39,798 nucleotides of DNA from Nostoc sp. CHAB 5824 (GTDB lineage: Bacteria; Cyanobacteriota; Cyanobacteriia; Cyanobacteriales; Nostocaceae), in contig NZ_JAIVFT010000026.1 of assembly GCF_020829665.1 (NCBI RefSeq), positions 1 through 39,798 of the forward strand, in the 5' to 3' direction. The notes under the pieces are model-generated. The model did not search any database, was not told the DNA's origin, and saw nothing but the letters and a program-made list of their open reading frames with translations. The translations under genes were made by a program, and so were the position numbers. This document shows, piece after piece, positions 23,527-31,299 of the stretch. Within the stretch, counting starts at the first letter, position 1. Each line of letters opens with the position of its first letter.

Positions 23527-24216
23527 ATGGCAACAACAGCTTTAATTGTCGGTGCAGGTAGTGGATTGAGCGCTTCTTTAGCTCGCCTATTTGCCAAAGA
23601 AGGATTCACTGTAGCTTTAGCGGCTCGCCAAATTGAAAAACTCACTCAATTGAGCAGTGAAATTGGCGCAGTTAGTTTCGCTGCTGATGCCTCAAAGCCA
23701 GATGAAGTAGAACAGTTATTTATTGATATTGATAATAAAATTGGTTCTCCGAATATTGTCGTTTACAATCCCAGTTTCCGGGTGCGGGGGTCTCTTATTG
23801 ATCTAGACCCTGGTGAAGTGGCAAAAACCCTGGATGTAACTGCTTATGGTGGCTTTCTCGTTGCCCAAGCTGCTACTAAAAGGTTTTTGCAGCTTGGTGG
23901 CGGTGCTATCTTCTTTACTGGAGCCTCAGCCAGTGTCAAAGGTTATGCTCAGTCTGCTCCCTTTGCAATGGGTAAATTTGCACTGCGCGGTTTAGCTCAA
24001 AGTATTGCTAGAGAATTAGCACCAAAGAATATCCATGTAGCGCATTTCGTGATTGATGGTGCAATCCGTTCCACAGTCCGCCAAGAACCAGCAGATAATC
24101 CTGATAGTACTCTTGACCCTGATGCGATCGCTCAAACTTATCTCAGTATTTTACGCCAACCCCGCAGTGCTTGGACATGGGAAATAGAACTACGTCCGTG
24201 GGTAGAGAACTTCTAA
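23527..24216 (+). CDS. SDR-family oxidoreductase lacking the catalytic tyrosine
   Basis: This 229-residue short-chain dehydrogenase-like protein has the cofactor loop VGAGSGLSASLARLFAKEG and AARQIEKL. The NAG motif position reads VYNPSF. The serine is present (FFTGASASVKG), but where YxxxK is expected it reads SAPFAMGKFALRG, so the tyrosine is phenylalanine while the lysine remains. This variant seems to be shared by a subgroup with the tail RELAPKNIHVAHFVIDGAI. It may catalyse poorly, use another residue, or only bind NAD(P). It begins 61 bases after the MFS gene on the same strand. Confidence 0.88.
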   Translation: MATTALIVGAGSGLSASLARLFAKEGFTVALAARQIEKLTQLSSEIGAVSFAADASKPDEVEQLFIDIDNKIGSPNIVVYNPSFRVRGSLIDLDPGEVAKTLDVTAYGGFLVAQAATKRFLQLGGGAIFFTGASASVKGYAQSAPFAMGKFALRGLAQSIARELAPKNIHVAHFVIDGAIRSTVRQEPADNPDSTLDPDAIAQTYLSILRQPRSAWTWEIELRPWVENF

Positions 24217-24250
24217 CCTAGACAATTGTTACAAGAATAGTTTTGCAGTT

Positions 24251-25021
24251 ATGAAAATTGATTTTGGTGCAACTGCTACTGATTATGCAAAACACCGCGC
24301 TGGCTTTCCCAGTTCATTATTTAACAAACTGTCAGAATATGGTATAGGTTTACCAGGACAAAACATTGTTGACCTTGGTACAGGAACAGGAACATTAGCG
24401 CGGGGCTTTGCGGATAGAGGTGCTTATGTGATTGGCATAGACCCATCAGTTTCACTTTTAGAACAAGCAAGACAGTTAAGCGAATCTGCTCAACTCAAAG
24501 TAGATTATCGAGTCGCAACTGCCGAGAATACCGGTTTACCAGACACAAGTGCGGATGTGATCACTGCTGGACAGTCTTGGCATTGGTTTAACCGTGTGCG
24601 TGTCGTCCAAGAAATTACTCGGATATTGAGAAGAAATGGCTTGATCGCGATCGCTCATTTTGATTGGATACCCTTAAAAGGTAATGTAGTTGAAGCAACA
24701 GAACAACTGATCAAAGCTCATAATCCAGCGTGGAATTTGGGTGGCGGTAATGGATTGTATCCCCAGTGGTTACAAGATATTGGCGAAGGAGGATTCCGAG
24801 AAATCCGCACATTTTCTTACGATGTATTTGTATCTTATACACATGAAGATTGGCGGGGGCGAATTCGTGCTAGTGCTGGTGTAGGAGCTAGCTTGACACC
24901 AGAAAAAGTAGAAATATTTGACCGGGAATTGGCAACATTACTCGAAGCAAAATATCCTACACCAATTCTTCAGGTTCACCATAGAGTTTGGGTAGCGATC
25001 GCAAAATCACCACAATCTTAG
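24251..25021 (+). CDS. Class I SAM-dependent methyltransferase
   Basis: This 256-residue methyltransferase has motif I as VDLGTGTGTLARGFADRG (about residues 37-54), the acidic residue after strand 2 (IGIDPSVSLLEQAR), motif II TAENTGLPDTSADVITAGQSWHWF in pieces, and a methyltransferase type 11 layout. The C-terminal part contains a conserved FSYDVFVSYTHEDWRGRIRAS stretch, in pieces, of the kind seen in small-molecule methyltransferases of unknown target. It lies 34 bases after the SDR-like gene and is probably co-transcribed. The target is not identifiable. Confidence 0.88.
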   Translation: MKIDFGATATDYAKHRAGFPSSLFNKLSEYGIGLPGQNIVDLGTGTGTLARGFADRGAYVIGIDPSVSLLEQARQLSESAQLKVDYRVATAENTGLPDTSADVITAGQSWHWFNRVRVVQEITRILRRNGLIAIAHFDWIPLKGNVVEATEQLIKAHNPAWNLGGGNGLYPQWLQDIGEGGFREIRTFSYDVFVSYTHEDWRGRIRASAGVGASLTPEKVEIFDRELATLLEAKYPTPILQVHHRVWVAIAKSPQS

Positions 25022-25029
25022 TACAACCC

Positions 25030-25100
25030 TGCGTCCCTACCCTGCGGGAAGGCGTACCACTTCGTGGAAGCAAGCTACGCGTAGCGTGTCGCTTTGCAAC
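25030..25100. repeat. Dispersed repeat fragment, AAGCAAGCTACGCG type
   Basis: GCGGGAAGGCGTACCACTTC, GTGGAAGCAAGCTACGCGTA and GCGTGTCGC make up most of the gap between the methyltransferase and GST genes. The core AAGCAAGCTACGCG is shared with the centre of the MITE-like element at 10056-10240. It contains the small palindrome CTACGCGTAG. Confidence 0.6.
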
Positions 25101-25150
25101 TCAGCGCCTATGCGTTTAAATTTCAACCCTCAATATAAGGAAAAATAACC

Positions 25151-25849
25151 ATGATTGAACTTTATTATTGGACAACCCCAAACGGTCATAAAATCACGAT
25201 TTTCTTGGAAGAAGTCGGCTTACCATATACTATAATTCCTGTGAATATTGGGTCTGGGGATCAATTTAAACCAGAATTTTTAAAGATTTCTCCTAACAAT
25301 CGCATTCCCGCGATCGTTGACCACGAACCAGCAGATGGAGGTGCGCCGATTTCGTTATTTGAGTCTGGTGCAATCTTGCTATATCTAGCAGAAAAAACCA
25401 AGAAATTAATCCCTCAAGATTTACGTAATCGCACTCAAGTTTTAGAATGGTTGTTCTGGCAAATGGCAGGACTGGGGCCAATGGCGGGACAAAATCATCA
25501 CTTTAGCGCCTATGCTCCTGAAAAAATTGAGTATGCCATTAACCGCTATGTGAATGAGACGGGACGCTTATATGCAGTGCTGAATAAGCAATTAGCAGAT
25601 AGAGAATTTGTGGCTGGCGATTATTCCATCGCCGATATTGCTGCTTATCCTTGGATTGTGCCCTATGAACGCCAAAGTCAGAATTTAGAAGATTTTCCTC
25701 ATCTCAAGCGCTGGTTTGAGACAATTAAAGCCCGTCCGGCAACAATTCGTGCTTACGAGAAAGCAGAAGCATTGAAAACTCAGGTGCTTGATCCAGATAA
25801 GTCACGAGATTTGTTATTTAACCAATCGGCGAAGACTATTCAACCTTGA
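25151..25849 (+). CDS. Glutathione S-transferase
   Basis: This 232-residue cytosolic GST has a thioredoxin-like N-terminal domain (residues 1-85: LYYWTTPNGHKITIFLEEVG, with PNNRIPAIVDHEP around the cis-proline and SLFESGAILLYLAEK for the gamma-glutamyl contact) and an all-helical C-terminal domain (from about 95, with ADREFVAGDYSIADIAAYPW). The TTPNGHK start is typical of the YfcG/YghU (Nu/Ure2p-like) group, which shows disulfide-reductase activity. AAGGA precedes the ATG. It fits the surrounding redox and electrophile-handling genes. Confidence 0.92.
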   Translation: MIELYYWTTPNGHKITIFLEEVGLPYTIIPVNIGSGDQFKPEFLKISPNNRIPAIVDHEPADGGAPISLFESGAILLYLAEKTKKLIPQDLRNRTQVLEWLFWQMAGLGPMAGQNHHFSAYAPEKIEYAINRYVNETGRLYAVLNKQLADREFVAGDYSIADIAAYPWIVPYERQSQNLEDFPHLKRWFETIKARPATIRAYEKAEALKTQVLDPDKSRDLLFNQSAKTIQP

Positions 25850-25865
25850 GCCTTTTGAATTAGAC

Positions 25866-26030
25866 TTCTAGCAGTTGTGGGGAAAGGGGTAAGGGGTAAA
25901 GGGGAAAGCGGCGATAGAATTAGCCTTTCCCCTTAACATGCAACCCTAGTTGTCAGATTTTGGGGAAAAGGGGAAAACCTTTACCCTTTCCCCAAGAGTG
26001 CAAAACTATTTTTGCAAGAGGTCTATTATC
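25866..26030. repeat. Second copy of the GGGGTAAAGGGG/CCTTTCCCC dispersed repeat
   Basis: GGTAAGGGGTAAAGGGGAAA plus GCGG, then CCTTTCCCCTTAACATGCAA, then a second purine/pyrimidine pair (GGGGAAAAGGGGAAAA and CCCTTTCCCC), and finally TTTTTGCAAGAGGTCTATT. The order and the end sequence match 1505-1612, with an extra inner segment here. It fills the gap between the GST and acetyltransferase genes and can fold strongly. Confidence 0.6.
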
Positions 26031-26073
26031 TTGTGACTGTGGCGATCGCTAAGTTAGCTCTAAAGGAGCAACT

Positions 26074-26619
26074 ATGAGCAACCATTTTTTACTATCTTCC
26101 TTTCCTCAATTAGAAACAGAAAGGCTCTTTCTTCGTGAGACAACGTTGCAGGATGCTGAAGCAATCTTTGCTATATTCTCCGATCCAAGCGTGACTCAGT
26201 TTCACGATCTTGATACTTTCACTTCTATTGAAGAAGCGATTGCACTCATTGGACGTAGAGCCAAGCGGTTTGAGCGAGGAGAAGGAATTCGCTGGGGAAT
26301 TGCCCGTAAGCAAGACAACGTTTTGATTGGTTCTTGTGGGTTTACGTGGAACCCACAAGAACACGCTGCTGAGGTCGGTTATGAGCTTACCAGTACTTTT
26401 TGGAGACAAGGCATTATGACTGAGGCAGTGCGTACCATCTTGCAATATGGGTTTGAGAAAATGAATTTGCGTTTCGTTGTTGCCCAAGTCATGCTCAACA
26501 ACATAGCTTCTAAAAAGTTGCTAGAAAAGTTAGGTTTTCACAGTCAAGGTGTACTGAAACAGTATGGCTTCTTCAAAGGGCAGTATCACGATCTGGAACA
26601 ATTTGTGCTTAACAAATAG
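26074..26619 (+). CDS. GNAT acetyltransferase, RimJ/RimL-like
   Basis: This 181-residue GCN5-related N-acetyltransferase uses acetyl-CoA. TERLFLRETTLQDAEAIFAI is the usual opening, and GSCGFTWNPQEHAAEVGYEL the central strand pair. The CoA-binding loop is around WRQGIMTEAVRTILQYGFEKM, in pieces (QxxGxxT-like), followed by NNIASKKLLEKLGF, diagnostic of the RimJ/RimL group. Targets in this group are protein N-termini or small amines. AGGAG lies five bases before the ATG. The MFS gene begins 9 bases after its stop, so the two form an operon. Confidence 0.9.
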   Translation: MSNHFLLSSFPQLETERLFLRETTLQDAEAIFAIFSDPSVTQFHDLDTFTSIEEAIALIGRRAKRFERGEGIRWGIARKQDNVLIGSCGFTWNPQEHAAEVGYELTSTFWRQGIMTEAVRTILQYGFEKMNLRFVVAQVMLNNIASKKLLEKLGFHSQGVLKQYGFFKGQYHDLEQFVLNK

Positions 26620-26628
26620 GAGAACTGA

Positions 26629-27825
26629 GTGGGCAGGTTAGCAACGGATACAGCAGGCAAGACACCTGTCTCATTAGGACTGTTGGGCGCTGCTGCCTTC
26701 ATGGTGATTGCTGATGCACGGGTGATTGACCCTCTACTGCACATCATTGCTGACGAGTTCAAAGTCGGCATTGGCAGTGCTGCGGTGATTATCTCCGCAT
26801 ATACGATTCCCTACGGGTTATTTCAGTTAGTCTATGGCCCACTAGGCGATCGCATCGGTAAACTTAAGGTAATTACAGTAGCACTGGCGGCATTTGCTGT
26901 GGGTACTGCTGTTTGTGCCTTTGTGTCAAATATCGTCTTACTTACCTTGCTGCGATTTCTCACAGGGATTGCTGCTGCTGGGATCATCCCCGTCACCCTA
27001 GCTTATATTGGTGACAATTTTCCTTATGAAAAACGCCAAGCTGCGATCAGCAAGTATCTAAGTGCCCTGATGCTAGGTCAAATTCTGGGTGGTAGTTTGG
27101 GTGGCATATTTGGGGAATATATCAGCTGGCGTGACATCTTTCTTTTATTTGGCATCGTTTCCCTTGGCATTGCTGGACTTTTATGGCGGGGGACGCGCCA
27201 TCTAAGCAATGGTCAACGTCCCCAAGGTCGTGTAGGTAGGATAACATTTCGCCCTTATTACCAACTATTGACCCAACCAATCGCCCGGACTGTGATTGTG
27301 GGGGTGTTTGTAGAAGGCTTTTGCGTCTTTGGGGCATTTGCTTACATCGGGGCATTTCTGCGCGATCGCTATAGTCTAAGTTATGTAGCGATCGGGTTTA
27401 TGCTCAGTGGTTTTGGATTAGGTGGACTAATTTACAGTCGCTCAGTTAAATGGTTAATCAGGCGACTGGGTGAAATTGGTTTAATGGGAGTGGGAGGAGG
27501 CTTGATGTGTATCAGCTTCTTAGCGATCGCATTATTCCAGAACTGGATGCTGTTTATCCCCTTGAGTATGTTAATGGGATTGGGCTTTTATATGATGCAC
27601 AGCACCCTTCAAACCCAAGCCACTGAGCTTTCCCCGGAAGCACGAGGCACTGCTGTTTCACTGTTCGCCTTCAGCTTGTTTGTCGGCCAGGGAATCGGCG
27701 CAGCACTATTCGGTAGGATTGTGGATAGCTTCGGCTACATTTATTGTTTTATTGTGGTTGGTGTAGCGATCGCTCTGCTCTCTATTTGGCTAGTCAAGCA
27801 GAAGCAAAACAGCCATGAAAGCTAA
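26629..27825 (+). CDS. MFS drug/metabolite exporter, GTG start
   Basis: This 398-residue, 12-helix major facilitator is of the small-molecule efflux type. LYGPLGDRIGKLKVITVAL-like residues (YGPLGDRIGKLK) form the loop 2-3 signature. FLTGIAAAGIIPVTLAYIGD is helix 4 with its conserved loop to helix 5 (PYEKRQAAISKYLSA). A matching half follows (RSVKWLIRRLGE, then ELSPEARGTAVSLF). The start is GTG 26629, set by AGGAG six bases upstream and the 9-base gap to the acetyltransferase stop. Together with the acetyltransferase it could modify and export the same compound, which is inference. The substrate is unknown. Confidence 0.9.
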   Translation: MGRLATDTAGKTPVSLGLLGAAAFMVIADARVIDPLLHIIADEFKVGIGSAAVIISAYTIPYGLFQLVYGPLGDRIGKLKVITVALAAFAVGTAVCAFVSNIVLLTLLRFLTGIAAAGIIPVTLAYIGDNFPYEKRQAAISKYLSALMLGQILGGSLGGIFGEYISWRDIFLLFGIVSLGIAGLLWRGTRHLSNGQRPQGRVGRITFRPYYQLLTQPIARTVIVGVFVEGFCVFGAFAYIGAFLRDRYSLSYVAIGFMLSGFGLGGLIYSRSVKWLIRRLGEIGLMGVGGGLMCISFLAIALFQNWMLFIPLSMLMGLGFYMMHSTLQTQATELSPEARGTAVSLFAFSLFVGQGIGAALFGRIVDSFGYIYCFIVVGVAIALLSIWLVKQKQNSHES

Positions 27826-27877
27826 GTACAACATTTCATTAATTCGTAGCGAATTAAATTTCCTAATATGCAATGCC

Positions 27878-28003
27878 AATGTGTCGGTCGCCTTGTTAAT
27901 GCATCGGCTCGCATTGTTAATGCATCGGCTCGCATTGTTAATGCATCGGCTTGCATTGTTAATGCATCGGCTTGCATTGTTAATGCATCGGCTTGCATTC
28001 TTA
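27878..28003. repeat. 21-bp tandem repeat array, 5 good plus 1 degenerate unit (locus D)
   Basis: Five units of ATGCATCGGCTTGCATTG plus TTA follow a degenerate first unit, again with 21-base spacing. Each unit contains the inverted repeat AATGCA/TGCATT around six bases (TCGGCT). The sequence differs from loci A-C, but period and per-unit hairpin size are the same. Variants CTC/CTT at one position and one G-to-C change mark the copies. It lies between the second MFS gene and the acyltransferase gene. On plus it is open as LLMHRLA repeats, but it lacks a ribosome site. Confidence 0.88.
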
Positions 28004-28085
28004 ATTTACACTAATTGTAATTATGAATTATTAATTATCAATTATGAATTATTTTGACCTTTACTAATTCTGTTAAAATGCATCG

Positions 28086-28934
28086 ATGTCAAAAAAGCAA
28101 TATCTCTTAAACAAAAAACCCGGTTGGTCTTTGGATGAGCGAGATCCAAAGTTCATAGAATCTTTGATGCCCCTGTTTGGCTTTTTGTATCACTACTATT
28201 TCCGAGTTCAAACAAGTGGCTGGGATAATATTCCACCTCAACAAAAAGTCCTATTGGTCGGTTCGCATAATGGGGGACTCGCGGCTCCCGATATGACAAT
28301 GATGATGTACGACTGGTTCCGACGATTTGGTGTGGAACAACCCGTTTATGGTTTGATGCATCCCAAGGCTTGGCAGGTTAGCCCGCCACTAGCGCAACTG
28401 GTTGCCAAGGCTGGAGCAATCATTGCTCATCCGAAAATGGCTTACACTGCCTTGCGCTCTGGAGCTAGTGTCTTAGTTTATCCAGGTGGGGCCGAAGATG
28501 TCTTCCGACTGCATTCTTTACGTAACAAAATCTACTTTGCAGGGCGGCAAGGATTTATCAAGTTAGCATTGCGGGAAAATGTGCCAATTGTCCCTGTGAT
28601 TTCCTGGGGTGCCCACGATACGCTGATTGTACTAGCTGACTGCTACAAAATTGTGCAGCAACTCCACGAATGGGGAATGCCTTGGCTGTTTGGGATTGAT
28701 CCGGAAGTTTTTCCTATCTACTTGGGACTGCCTTGGGGATTAGGAATTGGCCCGTTGCCCAATATTCCATTACCTGTGCCCATATACACGCGGATTTGTC
28801 CGCCAATTGTATTTCAACGCTACGGTCGAGAGGCAGCCAGCGATCGCTACTATGTCAATGAATGTTATGAATTAGTTGTTAGTCAGATGCAGCAAGAGTT
28901 AGATCGTTTAGTAAAGCTAGCTGCTAAGTCCTAA
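28086..28934 (+). CDS. Lysophospholipid acyltransferase-family protein
   Basis: This 282-residue acyltransferase is of the LPLAT/PlsC-like superfamily, closest in layout to the diacylglycerol-acyltransferase-like branch. The catalytic block is LLVGSHNGGLAAPDMTMMMY (His at about residue 59, Asp about eight residues later). The substrate block is VLVYPGGAEDVFR, matching the 'PGG.xE' motif, and a third segment is NVPIVPVISWGAHDT. One hydrophobic stretch near residues 30-40 and another near 210-230 suggest membrane association. It should move an acyl group from acyl-ACP or acyl-CoA to a lipid or alcohol acceptor, exact acceptor unknown. It follows repeat array D by 82 bases. Confidence 0.85.
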   Translation: MSKKQYLLNKKPGWSLDERDPKFIESLMPLFGFLYHYYFRVQTSGWDNIPPQQKVLLVGSHNGGLAAPDMTMMMYDWFRRFGVEQPVYGLMHPKAWQVSPPLAQLVAKAGAIIAHPKMAYTALRSGASVLVYPGGAEDVFRLHSLRNKIYFAGRQGFIKLALRENVPIVPVISWGAHDTLIVLADCYKIVQQLHEWGMPWLFGIDPEVFPIYLGLPWGLGIGPLPNIPLPVPIYTRICPPIVFQRYGREAASDRYYVNECYELVVSQMQQELDRLVKLAAKS

Positions 28935-29620
28935 AGCTATTGAGTAGAATTAGCACATCCAACTTTTAACCAGTTTGATTCTAAACGAGTAACGACAGCA
29001 CAAAAATTATCTTGCCAACGGTGACAAGCGCAAAAATTCTTGACTGCATTTGACTGCATTTTTTAATTAATTTAATTATACCACTCCCCATTATTTTAAA
29101 AGCGATCCATAAAGCAATACCTTCACCAAAAATAGAGATGTGTAGTATATTAGTTGAGAAATTGATGCTCTTTGAAAAAAAACTTTTGGTTTCTTGACTG
29201 TTAGTTGACGGTTGATAGCAGTTTTAAATCCTTACACACCATTATTTCAAACGGTATAACGATTATGTGGTGAAAGAGCAAAATATCTCCTAACCATTTG
29301 TAACCATAATTTACCTCTTATTCAAGATAGTTTAAATTCAGAACTGACAGGAGTTTTCAAACTTCATTCCCGTTTTTGCAAGGATCTTGACTCAATGCCA
29401 ATAGCCATCCCTGCTAAAGTAATTGAAGATTTTTTGTTTTACTGTATAACTTTATAGTAATATTGTCTGTAGTTTATTGAATTAGGATAAAGCTCAGAAC
29501 TCAAGCCAGTACTGAATAATATACTTTTTGCAAAAATGCAGCTTTCAAACCAAATGAACGGAATTTAGATGCATTTAATTGTATAGAATGCAGTGAAAAA
29601 TAAACGTTAATGATAATACA
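28935..29620. other. 686-bp intergenic region without a recognised gene
   Basis: The region is AT-rich and all short frames look random. A direct duplication TTGACTGCATTTGACTGCAT is at about 29038-29060, and TTGACTGTTAGTTGACGGTTGA heptamer-like words are at about 29192-29215. Base composition shifts towards the AT-rich gene that follows. No terminator or riboswitch was recognised. Confidence 0.4.
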
Positions 29621-30973
29621 GTGAAAAGTTTATTAAAGAAATCTTGTATGATTATGTTAAATAAAAATAATTATCACAACAATAAAAAAAACCAAATATT
29701 GTTAAGTTTTGCCATAATTTTATCATTAATATTATGTGTGGAATTAGCAATCAGAGCTTATTCCTTTAATCTTGAGGCTTTAGCTAATTCTACAGATTAT
29801 TTACCTGATTTTTCTAACCGTTTTAACAAACTAAGAGTAGGTATAGAATACCGTTGCTTAATTATTATATATATTGCCTGGTTAATAATAAATAAAAATA
29901 AAAACAGAGATGTAAGTTTTAAACAAATACTAAAAAATAGTTCCTTTTTTTTGTTAATTGCCTTTATAAGTTATCCAATAACTACTGATATTAATCTATA
30001 TGTGCATTATGGTTTGATGGATTTAAATGGAATTAATCCTTTTATTAATTCTGCAAGCATATTTACATCAAAGTTGTCTCCATTCCTTGTCTGGAAACAA
30101 ACTTCAACTTATGGGCCTATATCTCAACTATTTTTTATGTTTTCCGCTGTTTTCGTTGCCATTACTCCTACTTTAGGAATTTATGTATTTAAATTTATAT
30201 GTCTTTTATTGCATATATTAAATACTTATTTAATATGGCATAATTTAAAAAGCTCTCCTCATCAAGCTAATATAGCAATTGCATATTTAATTAACCCGTT
30301 TTTGCTATATGAGCAGGTTATAAATGCACATGTTGATGTCTTAATTTCTACAATTTTTATTATTTTAATAATATGTATAAAAAATCATAACTATATAGCT
30401 GTGATTATTACGGCTTGGATTGGTTTTCTAATTAAAACATTACCAATTATTTGGTTACCTCTAATTTTTGTTTATTTGATTAAGCAAAAACGTTGGAAAA
30501 TTTTATTTAGTGCTATCTGTATCTCTGTAGCTATAGTTTTTGCAGCTTATCTTATAGCTTTACCTACAGTCGATGCTTGGAGAAGCCTTTTAAATCCTGG
30601 GGTTGGAGCAAAAGCGAACAATTCATTATATGCTTTGATTAAGGGTTTATTAAATTTGAAGTTTTTCAACTTTCCTCTAAGTTTTCAACAGACTGCATTT
30701 TCAATATTTAAACCTATAATCTATTCTATATTTCTAGTTTCTTATTTGGTTATTCTGGTAAAACCATATTGGAAAAAAAAATATTATGAAAGTAATCTTA
30801 GTATAAATATAGGATGGATTACCTTAATATTATTTATCTTTGCTACTCCTTGGTATTGCTGTTGGTATTCCTCTGTGCTGCTGGCAGTTGTAGCTTTAAA
30901 CATGCATTCAAAAAGATTCGTAATTGCTAGTATCGTATTCTGTCTTATAAGTAGTATTGCTATGGCTAACTAA
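29621..30973 (+). CDS. AT-rich multi-spanning membrane protein, GT-C glycosyltransferase-like
   Basis: This 450-residue protein has about 11-12 hydrophobic segments from residue 25 to the end. The arrangement resembles GT-C enzymes that use polyprenyl-phosphate sugars (GT87/DUF2029 type). A short charged loop after the first helix and 'YPITTDINLYVHYGLMDLNG' (with TDI and YVHYG) fits the first periplasmic loop holding the catalytic acid, and KQTSTYGPISQLFF recalls the 'YxPxxxL' loop. The gene is strikingly AT-rich with heavy use of ATA, TTA and AAA codons, unlike its neighbours, which suggests recent transfer. The start is a GTG without a clear ribosome site, and in-frame ATGs at 29648 and 29654 are possible. 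The function is an inference from topology. Confidence 0.65.
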   Translation: MKSLLKKSCMIMLNKNNYHNNKKNQILLSFAIILSLILCVELAIRAYSFNLEALANSTDYLPDFSNRFNKLRVGIEYRCLIIIYIAWLIINKNKNRDVSFKQILKNSSFFLLIAFISYPITTDINLYVHYGLMDLNGINPFINSASIFTSKLSPFLVWKQTSTYGPISQLFFMFSAVFVAITPTLGIYVFKFICLLLHILNTYLIWHNLKSSPHQANIAIAYLINPFLLYEQVINAHVDVLISTIFIILIICIKNHNYIAVIITAWIGFLIKTLPIIWLPLIFVYLIKQKRWKILFSAICISVAIVFAAYLIALPTVDAWRSLLNPGVGAKANNSLYALIKGLLNLKFFNFPLSFQQTAFSIFKPIIYSIFLVSYLVILVKPYWKKKYYESNLSINIGWITLILFIFATPWYCCWYSSVLLAVVALNMHSKRFVIASIVFCLISSIAMAN

Positions 30974-30989
30974 GGTAAACAAGTGATGC

Positions 30990-31110
30990 TTGCAATCAGA
31001 CGAGTACGCGAACGCTTAGAGCGAGTCCGCGTACCGCTACGGGGATTTTGCTAACAAGAGCTTCTGCTAGAGAGCGTCTGGGGGGTTCGCGCATGAGCGA
31101 CTGGCGTGGG
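30990..31110. repeat. Dispersed GC-rich repeat, GCGAACGCTTAGAGCGAG type
   Basis: A GC-rich block (GAGTACGCGAACGCTTAGAG, CGAGTCCGCGTACCGCTACG, GAGAGCGTCTGGGGGGTTCG) sits in an AT-rich setting between the membrane protein and the secreted protein genes. Its words (GAGCGTCTG, GCGAAC, CTACG) resemble those in the MITE-like element at 10056-10240. Two HIP1-type GCGATCGC octamers follow at about 31180 and 31248. No gene is present in 30974-31299. Confidence 0.5.
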
Positions 31111-31299
31111 TTAGGCACGATCAAGTCTTAACCCAAGCGTATTGATCCATAAAAAACAAAATTCAAAATTGCTGTAAGAGCGATCGCCACAGTGAATGTG
31201 AATCAAGATGGTAGGTTATCGGATATATTGGGCAACCTAAAAGTAGGCGATCGCTCTTTAGCAATTAAAGCCTGGATGTGAGGATCTGGTAAACCAGTT

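Noticed and set aside
3380..28003. CRISPR arrays at the tandem repeats
   Set aside because: Units are contiguous with no unique spacers, and no cas gene is in the window.
27815..28057. 80-codon frame through repeat array D
   Set aside because: Overlaps the MFS 3' end and consists of the LLMHRLA repeat. Period of 21 keeps it open by chance.
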